In this document: piece after piece, positions 28,475 through 37,075 of the stretch
How positions within the stretch are numbered: the first letter of the stretch is position 1
Layout: every line of letters begins with the position of its first letter
From: an uncultured Ruminococcus sp.
GTDB taxonomy: Bacteria > Bacillota > Clostridia > Oscillospirales > Ruminococcaceae
Direction: 5' to 3'
NCBI GenBank assembly: GCA_934435205.1
Contig: CAKSAK010000003.1
Span: 124,001 to 188,000, forward strand
DNA length: 64,000 bases
Translations under genes and position numbers: made by a program
Notes under the pieces: generated by a model
Databases searched by the model: none
The model's input: only the letters and a program-made list of their open reading frames with translations
Told to the model about the DNA's origin: nothing

Positions 28475-28844
28475 CCATACCCAGCGCCGAAAGGCGGGAA
28501 ATATCGGGGAGGACGCAGTTTGCGGCTTTCTTGTAAGACACGGGTATGAGATAATAAAGAGGAATTTTACCGTCAGAGGCGGTGAAATAGATATAATCGC
28601 AGAGAAAGCGGATATCATAGCTTTTGTTGAGGTGAAAACAAGAACCATAGGCTCTATGACCTCAGCGGAGGAAGCTGTTGACCTTAGAAAACAGCGGCTC
28701 ATCATCAGAACTGCGCAGGCTTATTTGCAAAATGTTGCACAGCCTTTGCAATGCAGATTTGATGTTGCGGCGGTTGAAACTGAGGGCGGCAAGGTGAAAA
28801 AGCTGAGATATTATGTGAACGCTTTCGATGCAAGTATGAAATAA
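28452..28844 (+). CDS. YraN/UPF0102 family endonuclease-like protein
   Basis: The 130-residue protein has the UPF0102 pattern: RKAGNIGEDAVCGFLVRHGYEI, then RGGEIDIIAEKADIIAFVEVKTR, an endonuclease-like core (E-x-D...E-V-K), and AVDLRKQRLIIRTAQAYL. The biochemical function of the family is unproven, and an archaeal/eubacterial Holliday-junction-resolvase-like fold is assumed. It overlaps rnhB by 23 bp; ATG 28464 is an alternative start. It is the last gene of the lepB-yraN run. The gap after it contains a module A repeat. Confidence 0.9.
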   Translation: MQRKMGIDHTQRRKAGNIGEDAVCGFLVRHGYEIIKRNFTVRGGEIDIIAEKADIIAFVEVKTRTIGSMTSAEEAVDLRKQRLIIRTAQAYLQNVAQPLQCRFDVAAVETEGGKVKKLRYYVNAFDASMK

Positions 28845-28880
28845 AGACCATGGGTCGGATATGCCGAACGAACTGTGTCT

Positions 28881-28905
28881 GTAGGGGCGAACACTGTTCG
28901 CCCGT
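28881..28905 (+). repeat. Palindromic intergenic repeat, module A
   Basis: This 25-bp unit has ACACTGTTC in the centre instead of ACAGTGTTC, which makes its palindrome more complete. It lies between yraN and thrC, with a small CCGACA-CC-TGTCGG palindrome at 28951-28964 downstream. Confidence 0.9.
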
Positions 28906-28992
28906 GACGTGGAATGTTAGACGTTATCTGAACAAAAGGTCTGTAAATAGCCGACACCTGTCGGACATCTAAAACAAGAAGGGTTGTTGTTT

Positions 28993-30483
28993 ATGTTTTA
29001 CAAAAGTACAAGAAACAGCGAAGTAAAGGTTTCGTCTGCACAGGCGATAGCACAGGGCATTTCTGAGGACGGCGGTCTTTTCGTTCCGTCTGAGATACCT
29101 GCCATAACACTTGACGATATCAAGGCTCTGGGAGAAAAAAGCTACGCTGAGAGAGCGTTGTTCGTTTTCTCAAAGTACCTCACAGATTTCACAGAGGCTG
29201 AGATACGCTACTGTGTAGAGGGTGCTTACAACACAAAGAATTTCGACACAGATAATATTGCAGAGCTTGCTCACCTTTTTGACGGCACTTATATGCTTGA
29301 ACTGTGGCATGGTCCAACTTGTGCGTTCAAGGATATGGCTCTCCAGATACTTCCATATCTGCTCACAACTTCTATCAAGAAGCTTGGCGTTGACAAGAAG
29401 GTAGTTATCCTCGTTGCTACATCAGGCGACACAGGTAAGGCTGCTCTCGAGGGCTTCAAGGACGTTGAGGGTACAGAGATACTCGTGTTCTATCCTGAGG
29501 ACGGCGTTTCAGCTATGCAGAAAAAGCAGATGACAACTCAGGAGGGCGGCAACGTCGGCGTTTGTGCTATCAAGGGCAACTTTGACGACGCTCAGACAGG
29601 CGTTAAGACTATCTTCACAAGCAAGGAAACTGCCGACAAGCTCGCTGAGAACGGCATGATGTTCTCTTCTGCAAACTCTATCAACTGGGGCAGACTTGCA
29701 CCACAGATAATCTACTATGTATCTACATATGCTCAGCTCGTTGCTGACGGCGAGATCGAGCTTGGCGACAAGATAAACATTGTTGTTCCAACAGGCAACT
29801 TTGGTAATATCCTTGCAGGCTACTATGCAAAGCATATGGGCGTTCCTGTTAATAAGCTTATCTGCGCTTCAAACGCAAATAACGTCCTCACAGACTTTAT
29901 AAAGACAGGTATTTATGACAGAAATCGTCCGTTCCATACAACTATCTCACCTTCTATGGATATCCTTATCTCTTCAAACCTTGAAAGACTTCTTTATCAC
30001 CTCAGCGGCTCTGATGACGCTCAGATAAGAGAGTGGTTCGGCAGCCTTTCCAAGACAGGCAGATATGAGGTAACAGACGAAGTTAAAAAGGCTATCGCTG
30101 ACGAGTTCTATGCAGGCTGCTGCGACGATGAGCAGACAAAGGCTTGCATCAAGGAGATCTATGACGAGTATTCTTACACCTGTGACACTCACACAGCCGT
30201 TGCAGTGAAGGTGTACAAGGACTATGCGGCTGCTACAGGCGACAAGACAAAGACTGTTATCGCTTCAACAGCAAGCCCATATAAGTTCTCAGGTTCAGTT
30301 CTTGCAGCGATCGGTAAGGATACAAACGCTGACGAGTTCGGTCTTGTTGACGAGCTTGCCGAGGTTTCAAAGATACCTGTTCCAGCTTCACTTGCTGCAC
30401 TTAAGGATAAGGAAGTTAGATTCACAAAGGTGATCGACAAGGCTGATATGAAGGACTACATCTACTCAGCTCTGGGTATTTGA
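28993..30483 (+). CDS. thrC: Threonine synthase
   Basis: The 496-residue PLP enzyme converts O-phosphohomoserine to threonine. The PLP lysine is in GPTCAFKDMALQ, and the cofactor-binding stretch VATSGDTGKAALEGF follows. The length and the N-terminus (MFYKSTRNSEVKVSSAQAIAQGISEDGGLFVP) match the long ThrC type shared by fungi and many bacteria. ATG 28993 is preferred over 28984 because the weak AGAAGGG site is 8 or more bases upstream. Codons are strikingly C-ending and regular, as expected for high expression. No T-box-like leader is seen in the upstream gap. Confidence 0.97.
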   Translation: MFYKSTRNSEVKVSSAQAIAQGISEDGGLFVPSEIPAITLDDIKALGEKSYAERALFVFSKYLTDFTEAEIRYCVEGAYNTKNFDTDNIAELAHLFDGTYMLELWHGPTCAFKDMALQILPYLLTTSIKKLGVDKKVVILVATSGDTGKAALEGFKDVEGTEILVFYPEDGVSAMQKKQMTTQEGGNVGVCAIKGNFDDAQTGVKTIFTSKETADKLAENGMMFSSANSINWGRLAPQIIYYVSTYAQLVADGEIELGDKINIVVPTGNFGNILAGYYAKHMGVPVNKLICASNANNVLTDFIKTGIYDRNRPFHTTISPSMDILISSNLERLLYHLSGSDDAQIREWFGSLSKTGRYEVTDEVKKAIADEFYAGCCDDEQTKACIKEIYDEYSYTCDTHTAVAVKVYKDYAAATGDKTKTVIASTASPYKFSGSVLAAIGKDTNADEFGLVDELAEVSKIPVPASLAALKDKEVRFTKVIDKADMKDYIYSALGI

Positions 30484-30490
30484 TATGTAC

Positions 30491-30512
30491 CCGTCCGACT
30501 ATTGTCGGGCGG
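30491..30512 (+). other. Hairpin after thrC
   Basis: A 9-bp stem (CCGTCCGAC / GTCGGGCGG, one G-T pair) with a four-base loop lies 7 bp after the thrC stop. It has no T run, so it may protect the 3' end rather than terminate. A second inverted repeat GGTCAG...CTGACC follows at 30514-30542. Confidence 0.6.
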
Positions 30513-30555
30513 AGGTCAGCGCACAGCGTATGTCCACTGACCATGGCGAGGGGAA

Positions 30556-30720
30556 TCAGCCTCTTGCCTTGAATGTCTTGCACTCTGTTTCGTCACAGCA
30601 GTTAGGATCGGTGCAGGTACAGCCTACATTGATCTTGCCTGCGGTACATTCGCAGTTGTTGCTGTTGTAAACGCAGTTGTCTACGTTGCAGTGGATACCG
30701 TAAATTCTATCCTTCTCCAT
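30556..30720 (-). CDS. DUF1540 small cysteine-rich protein
   Basis: The 54-residue protein starts at 30720, with AAGGAG 10 bases upstream, and not at the far upstream ATG. It contains eight or more cysteines in the DUF1540 pattern (HCNVDNCVYNSNNCECTAGK, then VGCTCTDPNCC and TECKTF), probably binding metal. DUF1540 proteins are common and abundant in Clostridia, including spores, but have no known function. It is transcribed against its neighbours thrC and the phosphoesterase gene. A small GCAGC-T6-GCTGC hairpin lies just upstream (30739-30754). Confidence 0.85.
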   Translation of the reverse strand: MEKDRIYGIHCNVDNCVYNSNNCECTAGKINVGCTCTDPNCCDETECKTFKARG

Positions 30721-30817
30721 TTGTACATCGCTCCTTCTGCAGCTTTTTTGCTGCAAAAGTAGTATGTGCATGATTGGTCGGGATAATACATGAAGTTTCT
30801 GGAATGGAGGAAAAACC

Positions 30818-31528
30818 GTGAGCCTATTTGCCATTGCCGACCTGCATTTGTCGCTGGGTACAGATAAACCAATGGATATATTCGGCGGCTGGTCTGACTA
30901 TGTGACAAAGCTTGAAACAAACTGGCAGAACAAAGTTCGTCCTGAGGACACTGTGGTGATACCCGGTGATATCTCGTGGGGAATGAGCCTTGAACAGTCC
31001 ATAAAGGATTTTGAGTTTATAAACAAGCTCAACGGCAGAAAAATAATATCCAAGGGCAATCACGATTATTGGTGGAACACAAAGAACAAAATGGATAAAT
31101 TTTTTGCAGAGAACGGTTTTGATACCATAAATATCCTGCATAATAATCATTACAGCTACGAGGGCTATGGTATATGCGGAACGAGAGGCTGGATAAGTGA
31201 TAACGGTGAGCCTGCGGATCAGAAGGTTCTGGCAAGGGAAGCAGGCAGACTTGCACTCTCTATCGAGTCTGCTCAAAAGGTAGGCTTAGAGCCTGTGGTG
31301 TTTTTGCATTATCCACCGCTTTTCGGCAATAGCTGCAATTATGATATGCTTGAAGTGCTTCATAAATACGGCATAAAAAAGTGTTTTTACGGACATCTTC
31401 ACGGAAGAGCTCACGCTTATGCAATAAACGGAACTCGTGACGGAGTGGAATATCGGCTTATAGCTAGTGATTTCTTGCATTTTGACCCATTGGACATAAC
31501 GAAAATTGTGCAAAGTGACAATTTATAA
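30818..31528 (+). CDS. Calcineurin-like metallophosphoesterase
   Basis: The 236-residue cytosolic protein has all metal-binding motifs in order: FAIADLHL, VIPGDISWG, SKGNHDYWW, FLHYPPLF and FYGHLHG. It belongs to the clostridial YpzE/UDP-hydrolase-like group of phosphoesterases, for which the substrate is unknown. The GTG start is supported by GGAGG 7 bases upstream. The trigger factor gene follows 72 bp later but has its own promoter. Confidence 0.88.
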   Translation: MSLFAIADLHLSLGTDKPMDIFGGWSDYVTKLETNWQNKVRPEDTVVIPGDISWGMSLEQSIKDFEFINKLNGRKIISKGNHDYWWNTKNKMDKFFAENGFDTINILHNNHYSYEGYGICGTRGWISDNGEPADQKVLAREAGRLALSIESAQKVGLEPVVFLHYPPLFGNSCNYDMLEVLHKYGIKKCFYGHLHGRAHAYAINGTRDGVEYRLIASDFLHFDPLDITKIVQSDNL

Positions 31529-31536
31529 AAAAATGC

Positions 31537-31565
31537 TGGAAATGACAATATATTTGTGCTATAAT
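31537..31565 (+). promoter_or_regulatory. Promoter for tig (and probably clpP, clpX)
   Basis: TGGAAA (31537-31542), 17 bases, TATAAT (31560-31565), 35 bases before the tig start. The -35 box is weak. Confidence 0.6.
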
Positions 31566-31600
31566 GTATAAGATACATTTATATAATGGAGGAATAATAA

Positions 31601-32881
31601 ATGAGTTTAAAAGCTACAAACAATGTTGAAACCAATAAGTACGAGCTTGAGATCGAGATCTCTGCTGAGGATTTTGAGGCTGCAATAGAGAAAGCTTATC
31701 TTAAAGCAAGAAAGAATATCGCTATGCCTGGCTTCCGTAAGGGCAAGGCTCCTAGAAAGCTTATCGAAAAGGAATATGGCGAGCAGGTATTTTTTGAGGA
31801 CGCTGTAAATCTTCTGTACGCTCCTGTTGTAAACGGTGCAGTTGAAGAGTCAGGTCTGGAACTCGTTACTCGCCCAGAGGTAGAGGTAACTGAGATCAGC
31901 AAGGAAAACGGCGTAAAGCTCAAGGCAACTTGCATCACAAAGCCTGAGGTTGAAGTTAAGGACTATAAGGGTATAGAAGTTGAAAAAGTTGTCAATCCTG
32001 TAACTGATGAGGATATCAACAAGCAGCTTGACGCTCTCAGAGAGAAGAACGTAACTGTTGAGACAGTTGACGACAGAGCAGCCGAGAACGGTGACGACGT
32101 TGTTATCGACTTCGAGGGCTTTAAGGACGATGTTGCTTTTGAGGGCGGCAAGGCAGAGGACTTCACACTGTCACTGGGCAGCGGTCAGTTCATTCCTGGC
32201 TTCGAGGATCAGATCGTTGGTCACAATGCTGGTGAGGAGTTCGACATCAACGTAACATTCCCTGAGGAGTATCAGGTAAAGGAACTTGCAGGCGCACCTG
32301 CTGTATTCAAGATCAAGCTCAAGAGCATATCAAAGAAGGTTATGCCTGAGCTGGACGATGATATGGTAAAGGATTCAACAGAGTTCGATACAGTTGACGA
32401 ATACAAGGCTGACGTTAAGAAGAAGCTTGAGGAAGCTAACGAGAAGCACGCTGATTCTGAGGTAGAGGCTAAGATATTCGATAAGGTCATCGAGAATATG
32501 ACAGCTGAGATCCCACAGGTTATGTTTGACAACAGAGTAAACGAGATGATCGGCGAGCTGGAGCAGAGACTTGCACCACAGGGCATCTCACTTGATCTCT
32601 ATATGCAGTATACAGGTCAGACTATCGACACTGTAAAGAAGGCATATGCTGAGCAGGCTGAGAAGCAGGTCAAGCTCAGACTTGCACTTGAGAAGATCGT
32701 AGAGCTTGAGAACGTTGAGGTAACTGAGGACGAGCTTAAGGCTGAGTTCGATAAGCTTGCTGAGGCTTACAAGCTTGACGTTGACCAGATCAAGCAGTTT
32801 ATCCATGACGACGACCTTAAGAAGGATATTGCAGTTGGCAAGGCTGTTGACCTTATCAAGGACGCAGCAGTTATAAAGTAA
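31601..32881 (+). CDS. tig: Trigger factor
   Basis: The 426-residue ribosome-associated chaperone and peptidyl-prolyl isomerase has an N-terminal ribosome-binding domain containing GFRKGKAPRKLIEKEYG (about residues 44-60), which includes the GFRxGxxP signature. The FKBP-like PPIase domain (about 155-245) contains DFEGFKDDVAFEGGKAEDF and LGSGQFIPGFEDQIVG, and a helical C-terminal domain follows. The RBS GGAGGA is in place. Its position before clpP-clpX is the classic order, linking folding of new chains with proteolysis. Confidence 0.98.
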   Translation: MSLKATNNVETNKYELEIEISAEDFEAAIEKAYLKARKNIAMPGFRKGKAPRKLIEKEYGEQVFFEDAVNLLYAPVVNGAVEESGLELVTRPEVEVTEISKENGVKLKATCITKPEVEVKDYKGIEVEKVVNPVTDEDINKQLDALREKNVTVETVDDRAAENGDDVVIDFEGFKDDVAFEGGKAEDFTLSLGSGQFIPGFEDQIVGHNAGEEFDINVTFPEEYQVKELAGAPAVFKIKLKSISKKVMPELDDDMVKDSTEFDTVDEYKADVKKKLEEANEKHADSEVEAKIFDKVIENMTAEIPQVMFDNRVNEMIGELEQRLAPQGISLDLYMQYTGQTIDTVKKAYAEQAEKQVKLRLALEKIVELENVEVTEDELKAEFDKLAEAYKLDVDQIKQFIHDDDLKKDIAVGKAVDLIKDAAVIK

Positions 32882-32893
32882 GATAATTTATGC

Positions 32894-32923
32894 TTTCGCC
32901 CGCATGACCTTATGCGGGCGAAA
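32894..32923 (+). other. Strong hairpin between tig and clpP
   Basis: A perfect 12-bp stem (TTTCGCCCGCAT / ATGCGGGCGAAA) with a 6-base loop ends 21 bases before clpP, almost touching its RBS. No T run follows, so it may be an mRNA processing or stability element that sets tig versus clpP levels. Confidence 0.7.
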
Positions 32924-32944
32924 ATAGATTAAGGAGGCAATTTT

Positions 32945-33535
32945 ATGGCATTGGTACCTTATGTAGTGGAACAGACAAGCAGAGGCGAGAGAAGCTATGA
33001 CATTTATTCCCGCCTGCTCAATGACAGAATAATCATGCTCTGCGACCAGATAGACGACGCAGTGGCAAGCGTAGTAGTGGCACAGCTGCTTTATCTTGAG
33101 GGTCAGGATCCTGAAAAGGATATCGACCTTTATATAAACAGCCCCGGAGGAGTTATCACTGCCGGCATGGCTATTTATGATACTATCCAGTATATCAAGT
33201 GCGACGTGTCAACTATATGCATGGGTATGGCAGCGTCAATGGGTTCATTCCTGCTTTCAAGCGGCACAAAGGGTAAGAGATTTGCTCTGCCAAACAGTGA
33301 GATACTCATTCATCAGCCTCTTATTGCTGGCGGCGGAATTTCAGGACAGTGCACAGATATCAAGATACATTCTGACCACATGGTAAAGACCAGAGAGAAG
33401 CTCAACAGGATACTTGCCCAGAACACAGGCAAGCCTATCGAGCAGATCAACATCGACACTGAGCGTGACAATTATATGACAGCTCAGGAGGCTCTTGAAT
33501 ACGGTCTTATCGATAAGGTAATAACTAACAGATAG
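32945..33535 (+). CDS. clpP: ATP-dependent Clp protease proteolytic subunit
   Basis: The 196-residue serine protease forms the ClpP barrel. The catalytic triad is Ser98 (GMAASMG), His123 (LIHQP) and Asp171 (the first Asp of DTERDNYM). The N-terminus ([31 protein letters not shown]) is typical, with almost no propeptide. The RBS AAGGAGG is 7 bases before the ATG. clpX follows 14 bp later, so protease and unfoldase are co-translated. Confidence 0.98.
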   Translation: MALVPYVVEQTSRGERSYDIYSRLLNDRIIMLCDQIDDAVASVVVAQLLYLEGQDPEKDIDLYINSPGGVITAGMAIYDTIQYIKCDVSTICMGMAASMGSFLLSSGTKGKRFALPNSEILIHQPLIAGGGISGQCTDIKIHSDHMVKTREKLNRILAQNTGKPIEQINIDTERDNYMTAQEALEYGLIDKVITNR

Positions 33536-33549
33536 GTTCGGTGAAATAA

Positions 33550-34812
33550 ATGGCTAATGATACAATAAGAAAATGCTCGTTCTGCGGCAAGCCTGAGGAC
33601 AAGGTTAGAACACTTTTTTCAGCAGGCACGAGCCACATTTGCGACGAGTGTGTACTTTATTGCTATAATGTTCTGGCTGAGCAGGAGGGACTTCCTACAA
33701 CGAAGCAGCGTGGCAAGGGTAAAAATGCGGCTGTCAGCGGCATAACCCTTAAGAAGCCTGCAGAGATAAAGGCAGTTCTTGACGAGTATGTTATCGGGCA
33801 GGAGGAAGCAAAGATAGCGCTTTCTGTTGCAGTATACAATCATTACAAGAGAATTTTGTCTCTCAATGATGATGATGATGTAGAAATACAGAAAAGTAAC
33901 GTTTTGCTTCTTGGACCAACAGGAACAGGAAAGACTTTGCTTGCACAGACTTTGGCAAGGCTTCTGAACGTGCCTTTTGCTATCGCTGACGCTACTACGC
34001 TGACAGAGGCAGGCTATGTGGGCGACGATGTTGAAAACGTGCTTACAAGGCTTATTCAGGCGGCAGATTATAATGTTGAAGCGGCTCAGAACGGTATTAT
34101 TTATATCGACGAGATAGATAAGATATCAAGAAAGTCGGAGAACGTTTCTATCACAAGAGACGTAAGCGGTGAGGGCGTACAGCAGGCGCTTCTTAAGATA
34201 GTAGAGGGCTGTGTGTCCAATGTGCCTCCACAGGGTGGCAGAAAGCACCCACATCAGGAGTTCATACAGATAGACACCAAAAACATTCTGTTTATCTGTG
34301 GCGGAGCTTTTGAGGGACTCGACAGTGTTATCAAGAAGCGTACAGAGTCATCGTCACTTGGTTTTGGCGGAAAGGTCAAGAGCAAGGAGGACGATAACAA
34401 CGTGATGAAGAGGGTAGTGCCACACGATCTTGTTAAGTTCGGTATCGTACCAGAGCTTGTGGGCAGACTTCCTGTTATCACGGTTCTTGACGAGCTTGAC
34501 GAGGACGCACTTTGCAGGATCTTGACAGAGCCAAAGAACTCCCTTATCAAGCAATACACGAAGCTTTTCAAGCTTGACAACATAGATTTTGAGATCACAG
34601 AGGACGCAAAGAGAGAGATAGCCAAGAGGACTATTGAAGAAAAGACAGGAGCAAGAGGACTTAGGGCGATAGTTGAGAAGATACTCACAAAGCTTATGTT
34701 TGAAGCACCGTCTGATGATGAGATAGTTGGCATAAAGATAACAGCTGAATGTGTTCGTGGCGAAGCAGAGCCTGAGATAACTCGTGCGGTAAGTTCGACC
34801 AGAAAGAAATAA
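33550..34812 (+). CDS. clpX: ATP-dependent Clp protease ATP-binding subunit ClpX
   Basis: The 420-residue AAA+ unfoldase delivers substrates to ClpP. The N-terminal zinc finger has Cys9, Cys12, Cys31 and Cys34. Walker A is GPTGTGKT (about residue 120); Walker B is [10 protein letters not shown]; pore loop GYVGDDVE and the ClpP-binding IGF-type loop (here within SSLGFGGKV) are present. The start is 14 bp after clpP, with only a weak RBS (GGTTCGGTGA). A terminator follows at 34841. Confidence 0.98.
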   Translation: MANDTIRKCSFCGKPEDKVRTLFSAGTSHICDECVLYCYNVLAEQEGLPTTKQRGKGKNAAVSGITLKKPAEIKAVLDEYVIGQEEAKIALSVAVYNHYKRILSLNDDDDVEIQKSNVLLLGPTGTGKTLLAQTLARLLNVPFAIADATTLTEAGYVGDDVENVLTRLIQAADYNVEAAQNGIIYIDEIDKISRKSENVSITRDVSGEGVQQALLKIVEGCVSNVPPQGGRKHPHQEFIQIDTKNILFICGGAFEGLDSVIKKRTESSSLGFGGKVKSKEDDNNVMKRVVPHDLVKFGIVPELVGRLPVITVLDELDEDALCRILTEPKNSLIKQYTKLFKLDNIDFEITEDAKREIAKRTIEEKTGARGLRAIVEKILTKLMFEAPSDDEIVGIKITAECVRGEAEPEITRAVSSTRKK

Positions 34813-34840
34813 TAGTACAAATCTTTGTACAGATAAATGA

Positions 34841-34868
34841 GAGGCGGAGTATTCTGCCTCTTTTTTTG
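34841..34868 (+). terminator. Terminator of tig-clpP-clpX
   Basis: A GAGGC...GCCTC stem (34841-34860) is followed by eight T. A separate small palindrome GTACAAA-TC-TTTGTAC lies just after the clpX stop (34815-34830). Confidence 0.85.
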
Positions 34869-34916
34869 TTGCATTTCTGCGTTATCCGCACATTATTTAT
34901 TTGTTTAACAAACCAT

Positions 34917-35410
34917 GTAGGGGCTGACGCCCTCGACAGCCCGCTTTTTGGACGTTACATCTTGTAATTTATTGCACAAACTTTGAGAAAACGCACAAAT
35001 TGTGGCAGGGACGAGCATTGTTCGCCCGTTTCGGTCGCTTGCATAAATTTGTCACAATCAAAAAAATTCGACACTTCGATATCGGGACGTCGGGGGCGCC
35101 GTCCCCTACATTTTGTTCGCAAGTTCTACTGCCGCAAAATCGCTGCGCTCTTTGCGGATTTTACCATGTGCAGGAAACTACAAAAGCGGTGCAGTTTTAG
35201 TTCTTTGATATTTACTTTGTGATAGAAGAAAATTTGACATTCTTCTTTTCCTGTCTGCACCGCTTAGTAGGCTTGCGCCTATTGAGGCTCTGCCTCAAGC
35301 TCCGCTAGGGACTCTGTCCCTAGACCCTGCAATGGGTTTCACCCCTTGACCCTGACCAGGGGCGTGCCCCTGGACCATTTGCCCGCTTCGCTCGGTGTTG
35401 CTTTTACTTT
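34917..35410 (+). repeat. Composite palindromic intergenic element, copy 2 (about 0.49 kb)
   Basis: Modules in order: A' (34917-34943), A (35005-35029, diverged), inverted A' (35083-35109), B (35128-35163), C (35184-35265) and D (35266-35410). This is the same order as copy 1 on the minus strand at 20026-20489. The first 50 bp of module D differ by about one base from copy 1. No supported gene lies in this 670-bp gap between clpX and the 96-residue gene. Confidence 0.85.
35184..35265. repeat. 82-bp element with 11-bp inverted ends (module C, copy 2)
   Basis: It has the same perfect ends (AAGCGGTGCAG / CTGCACCGCTT) and exactly the same length as the element at 20149-20230, but a different AT-rich core. 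Constant ends with a variable core of constant length are unusual for simple duplication. Confidence 0.8.
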
Positions 35411-35425
35411 GCATTGGTTTTTCCC

Positions 35426-35454
35426 TTGAATTATGCCGAAATATGTGCTATACT
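35426..35454 (+). promoter_or_regulatory. Promoter for the 96-residue gene and rarA
   Basis: TTGAAT (35426-35431), 17 bases, TATACT (35449-35454). It starts about 15 bp after the end of composite element copy 2. Confidence 0.75.
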
Positions 35455-35484
35455 AAAGAAAATACACAATAGGGGGTAATCCAT

Positions 35485-35775
35485 ATGAATGAACTTATCC
35501 AACAGTTTATTACTGATGAAGTCACTGCTCTCACTTACTCCGATCTTTGGAATTTCGTCAACTCCAACTCCATTTGCCGTGGTACTTTCGAGGGCAATAA
35601 TCACATTATCATGAAAATCTCCTCTAATCAATTCATTATTTATCGCATTTGCCTTGGTATGGAAAATACCAAATATCAGGAAGCTGTTCTTGTTGCGAAA
35701 ACCTACCTGCTTAAAAAGATAAACAGCATGGCTTATCAGCTTCATTTAGAGGATATTCAGAACATTTTAGACTAA
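35485..35775 (+). CDS. Hypothetical protein, 96 residues
   Basis: I do not recognise this family. The protein is soluble, with an acidic helix start (NELIQQFITDEVTALTYSDLWNFVN), a beta-like middle (GNNHIIMKISSNQFIIYRICLG) and a C-terminal helix. It has no membrane span and one cysteine pair spread along the chain. A consensus promoter and an AGGGGG RBS (7-8 bases before the ATG) support expression. It ends 23 bp before rarA, so the two are likely co-transcribed. Codon use differs from the neighbours in having more T-ending and CTC/ATC-mixed codons near its start. Confidence 0.65.
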   Translation: MNELIQQFITDEVTALTYSDLWNFVNSNSICRGTFEGNNHIIMKISSNQFIIYRICLGMENTKYQEAVLVAKTYLLKKINSMAYQLHLEDIQNILD

Positions 35776-35798
35776 TTGCATTTTAAGGAGATCATAAA

Positions 35799-37061
35799 AT
35801 GAGCGTGCCTTTGGCTGAACGAATCAGACCCAAAACCCTTGATGATATTGTGGGACAGACCCACCTGTTAGGCGAAAATAAGCCACTTAGGCGTATTATC
35901 GAAAGCGGTAAAATACCAAATATGATTTTTTACGGTCCGTCAGGTGTTGGCAAGACCACAGTCGCAAGAATGATAGCAAATAATGCTAATATGACCATGC
36001 ATAAGCTTAACGGCACAAGTGCTTCTATTGCTGATATCAAGCAGATAGTCGCAGAAACTGAGACACTTAGCGGCATTAATGGTATTTTGCTTTATCTTGA
36101 CGAGATACAGTATCTTAACAAAAAACAACAGCAATCTCTTCTTGAATACATTGAAAACGGCAAGATAACTCTTATCGCTTCTACCACTGAAAATCCGTAT
36201 TTTTATGTGTACAATGCTATAATTAGCCGTTCAACTGTGTTTGAGTTCAAGCCGCTGACTTCGGAGGAGATATTGCCTGCAATAAAGCGTGCTTTTCAGC
36301 TTATGGCTGATGAGTTGGGACTGAAACTGCGTCTTGAAAATGGCGTGCTGGAGCATATCGCAAGGGGCTGTGGCGGTGATGTGAGAAAGTCCATAAACAC
36401 AGTGGAGCTTTGCATACTTTCGGCGGATAATGACGGTGAAAAGCTCACCGTGAACCTTGATAATGTAAAGCTTCTTACTCAGCGCAGCAATATGCGCTAT
36501 GACCGTGCAGGGGACGAGCATTATGATATCCTGTCGGCTTTGCAGAAGTCTATAAGAGGTTCTGACGAGAACGCCGCACTTCATTATGCCGCACGGCTTA
36601 TTGAAGCAGGGGATATCATTTCTCTGTGCAGACGGCTTCTTGTTATCGCAAGCGAGGATATAGGACTTGCGTATCCTATGGCGGCGGTAGTGACGAAATC
36701 CTGTGTAGATTCAGCGTTGCAGTTGGGACTGCCTGAAGCAAGGATACCATTGGCGGAAGCCGTGGTTCTTCTTGCCACTGCTCCAAAATCAAATTCTGCT
36801 GAATCAGCAATAGACGCAGCTTTAGCAGATGTGAGAAATGGTGATTTTGGAGATTATCCACGGCATTTGCAGAATAAGCATTTTGATGGTGAGGGAGCGG
36901 CTGTGAAAGGACAGCACTATCTTTATCCTCATGACTATCCAAACCATTGGGTAAAACAGCAGTATCTGCCTGATAAGCTTGTGGGGAGGATTTATTATCA
37001 GTATGGTGAGAATAAGACGGAGCAAATGGCGAAATCGTATTGGGAGAAGATAAAGAAGTGA
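35799..37061 (+). CDS. rarA: Replication-associated recombination protein A (RarA/MgsA)
   Basis: The 420-residue AAA+ ATPase of the clamp-loader-like RarA/WRNIP1 family acts at stalled replication forks. LAERIRPKTLDDIVGQTHLLG (residues 5-25) is the family signature. Walker A is YGPSGVGKTT (about 46-55), Walker B LLYLDEIQYL, sensor 1 ASTTENPYF, and the C-terminal region includes YLYPHDYPNHWVKQQYLP. The RBS AAGGAG precedes the ATG. A mosaic repeat follows right after the stop codon. Confidence 0.95.
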   Translation: MSVPLAERIRPKTLDDIVGQTHLLGENKPLRRIIESGKIPNMIFYGPSGVGKTTVARMIANNANMTMHKLNGTSASIADIKQIVAETETLSGINGILLYLDEIQYLNKKQQQSLLEYIENGKITLIASTTENPYFYVYNAIISRSTVFEFKPLTSEEILPAIKRAFQLMADELGLKLRLENGVLEHIARGCGGDVRKSINTVELCILSADNDGEKLTVNLDNVKLLTQRSNMRYDRAGDEHYDILSALQKSIRGSDENAALHYAARLIEAGDIISLCRRLLVIASEDIGLAYPMAAVVTKSCVDSALQLGLPEARIPLAEAVVLLATAPKSNSAESAIDAALADVRNGDFGDYPRHLQNKHFDGEGAAVKGQHYLYPHDYPNHWVKQQYLPDKLVGRIYYQYGENKTEQMAKSYWEKIKK

Positions 37062-37075
37062 GAAACGGAAAAAAC

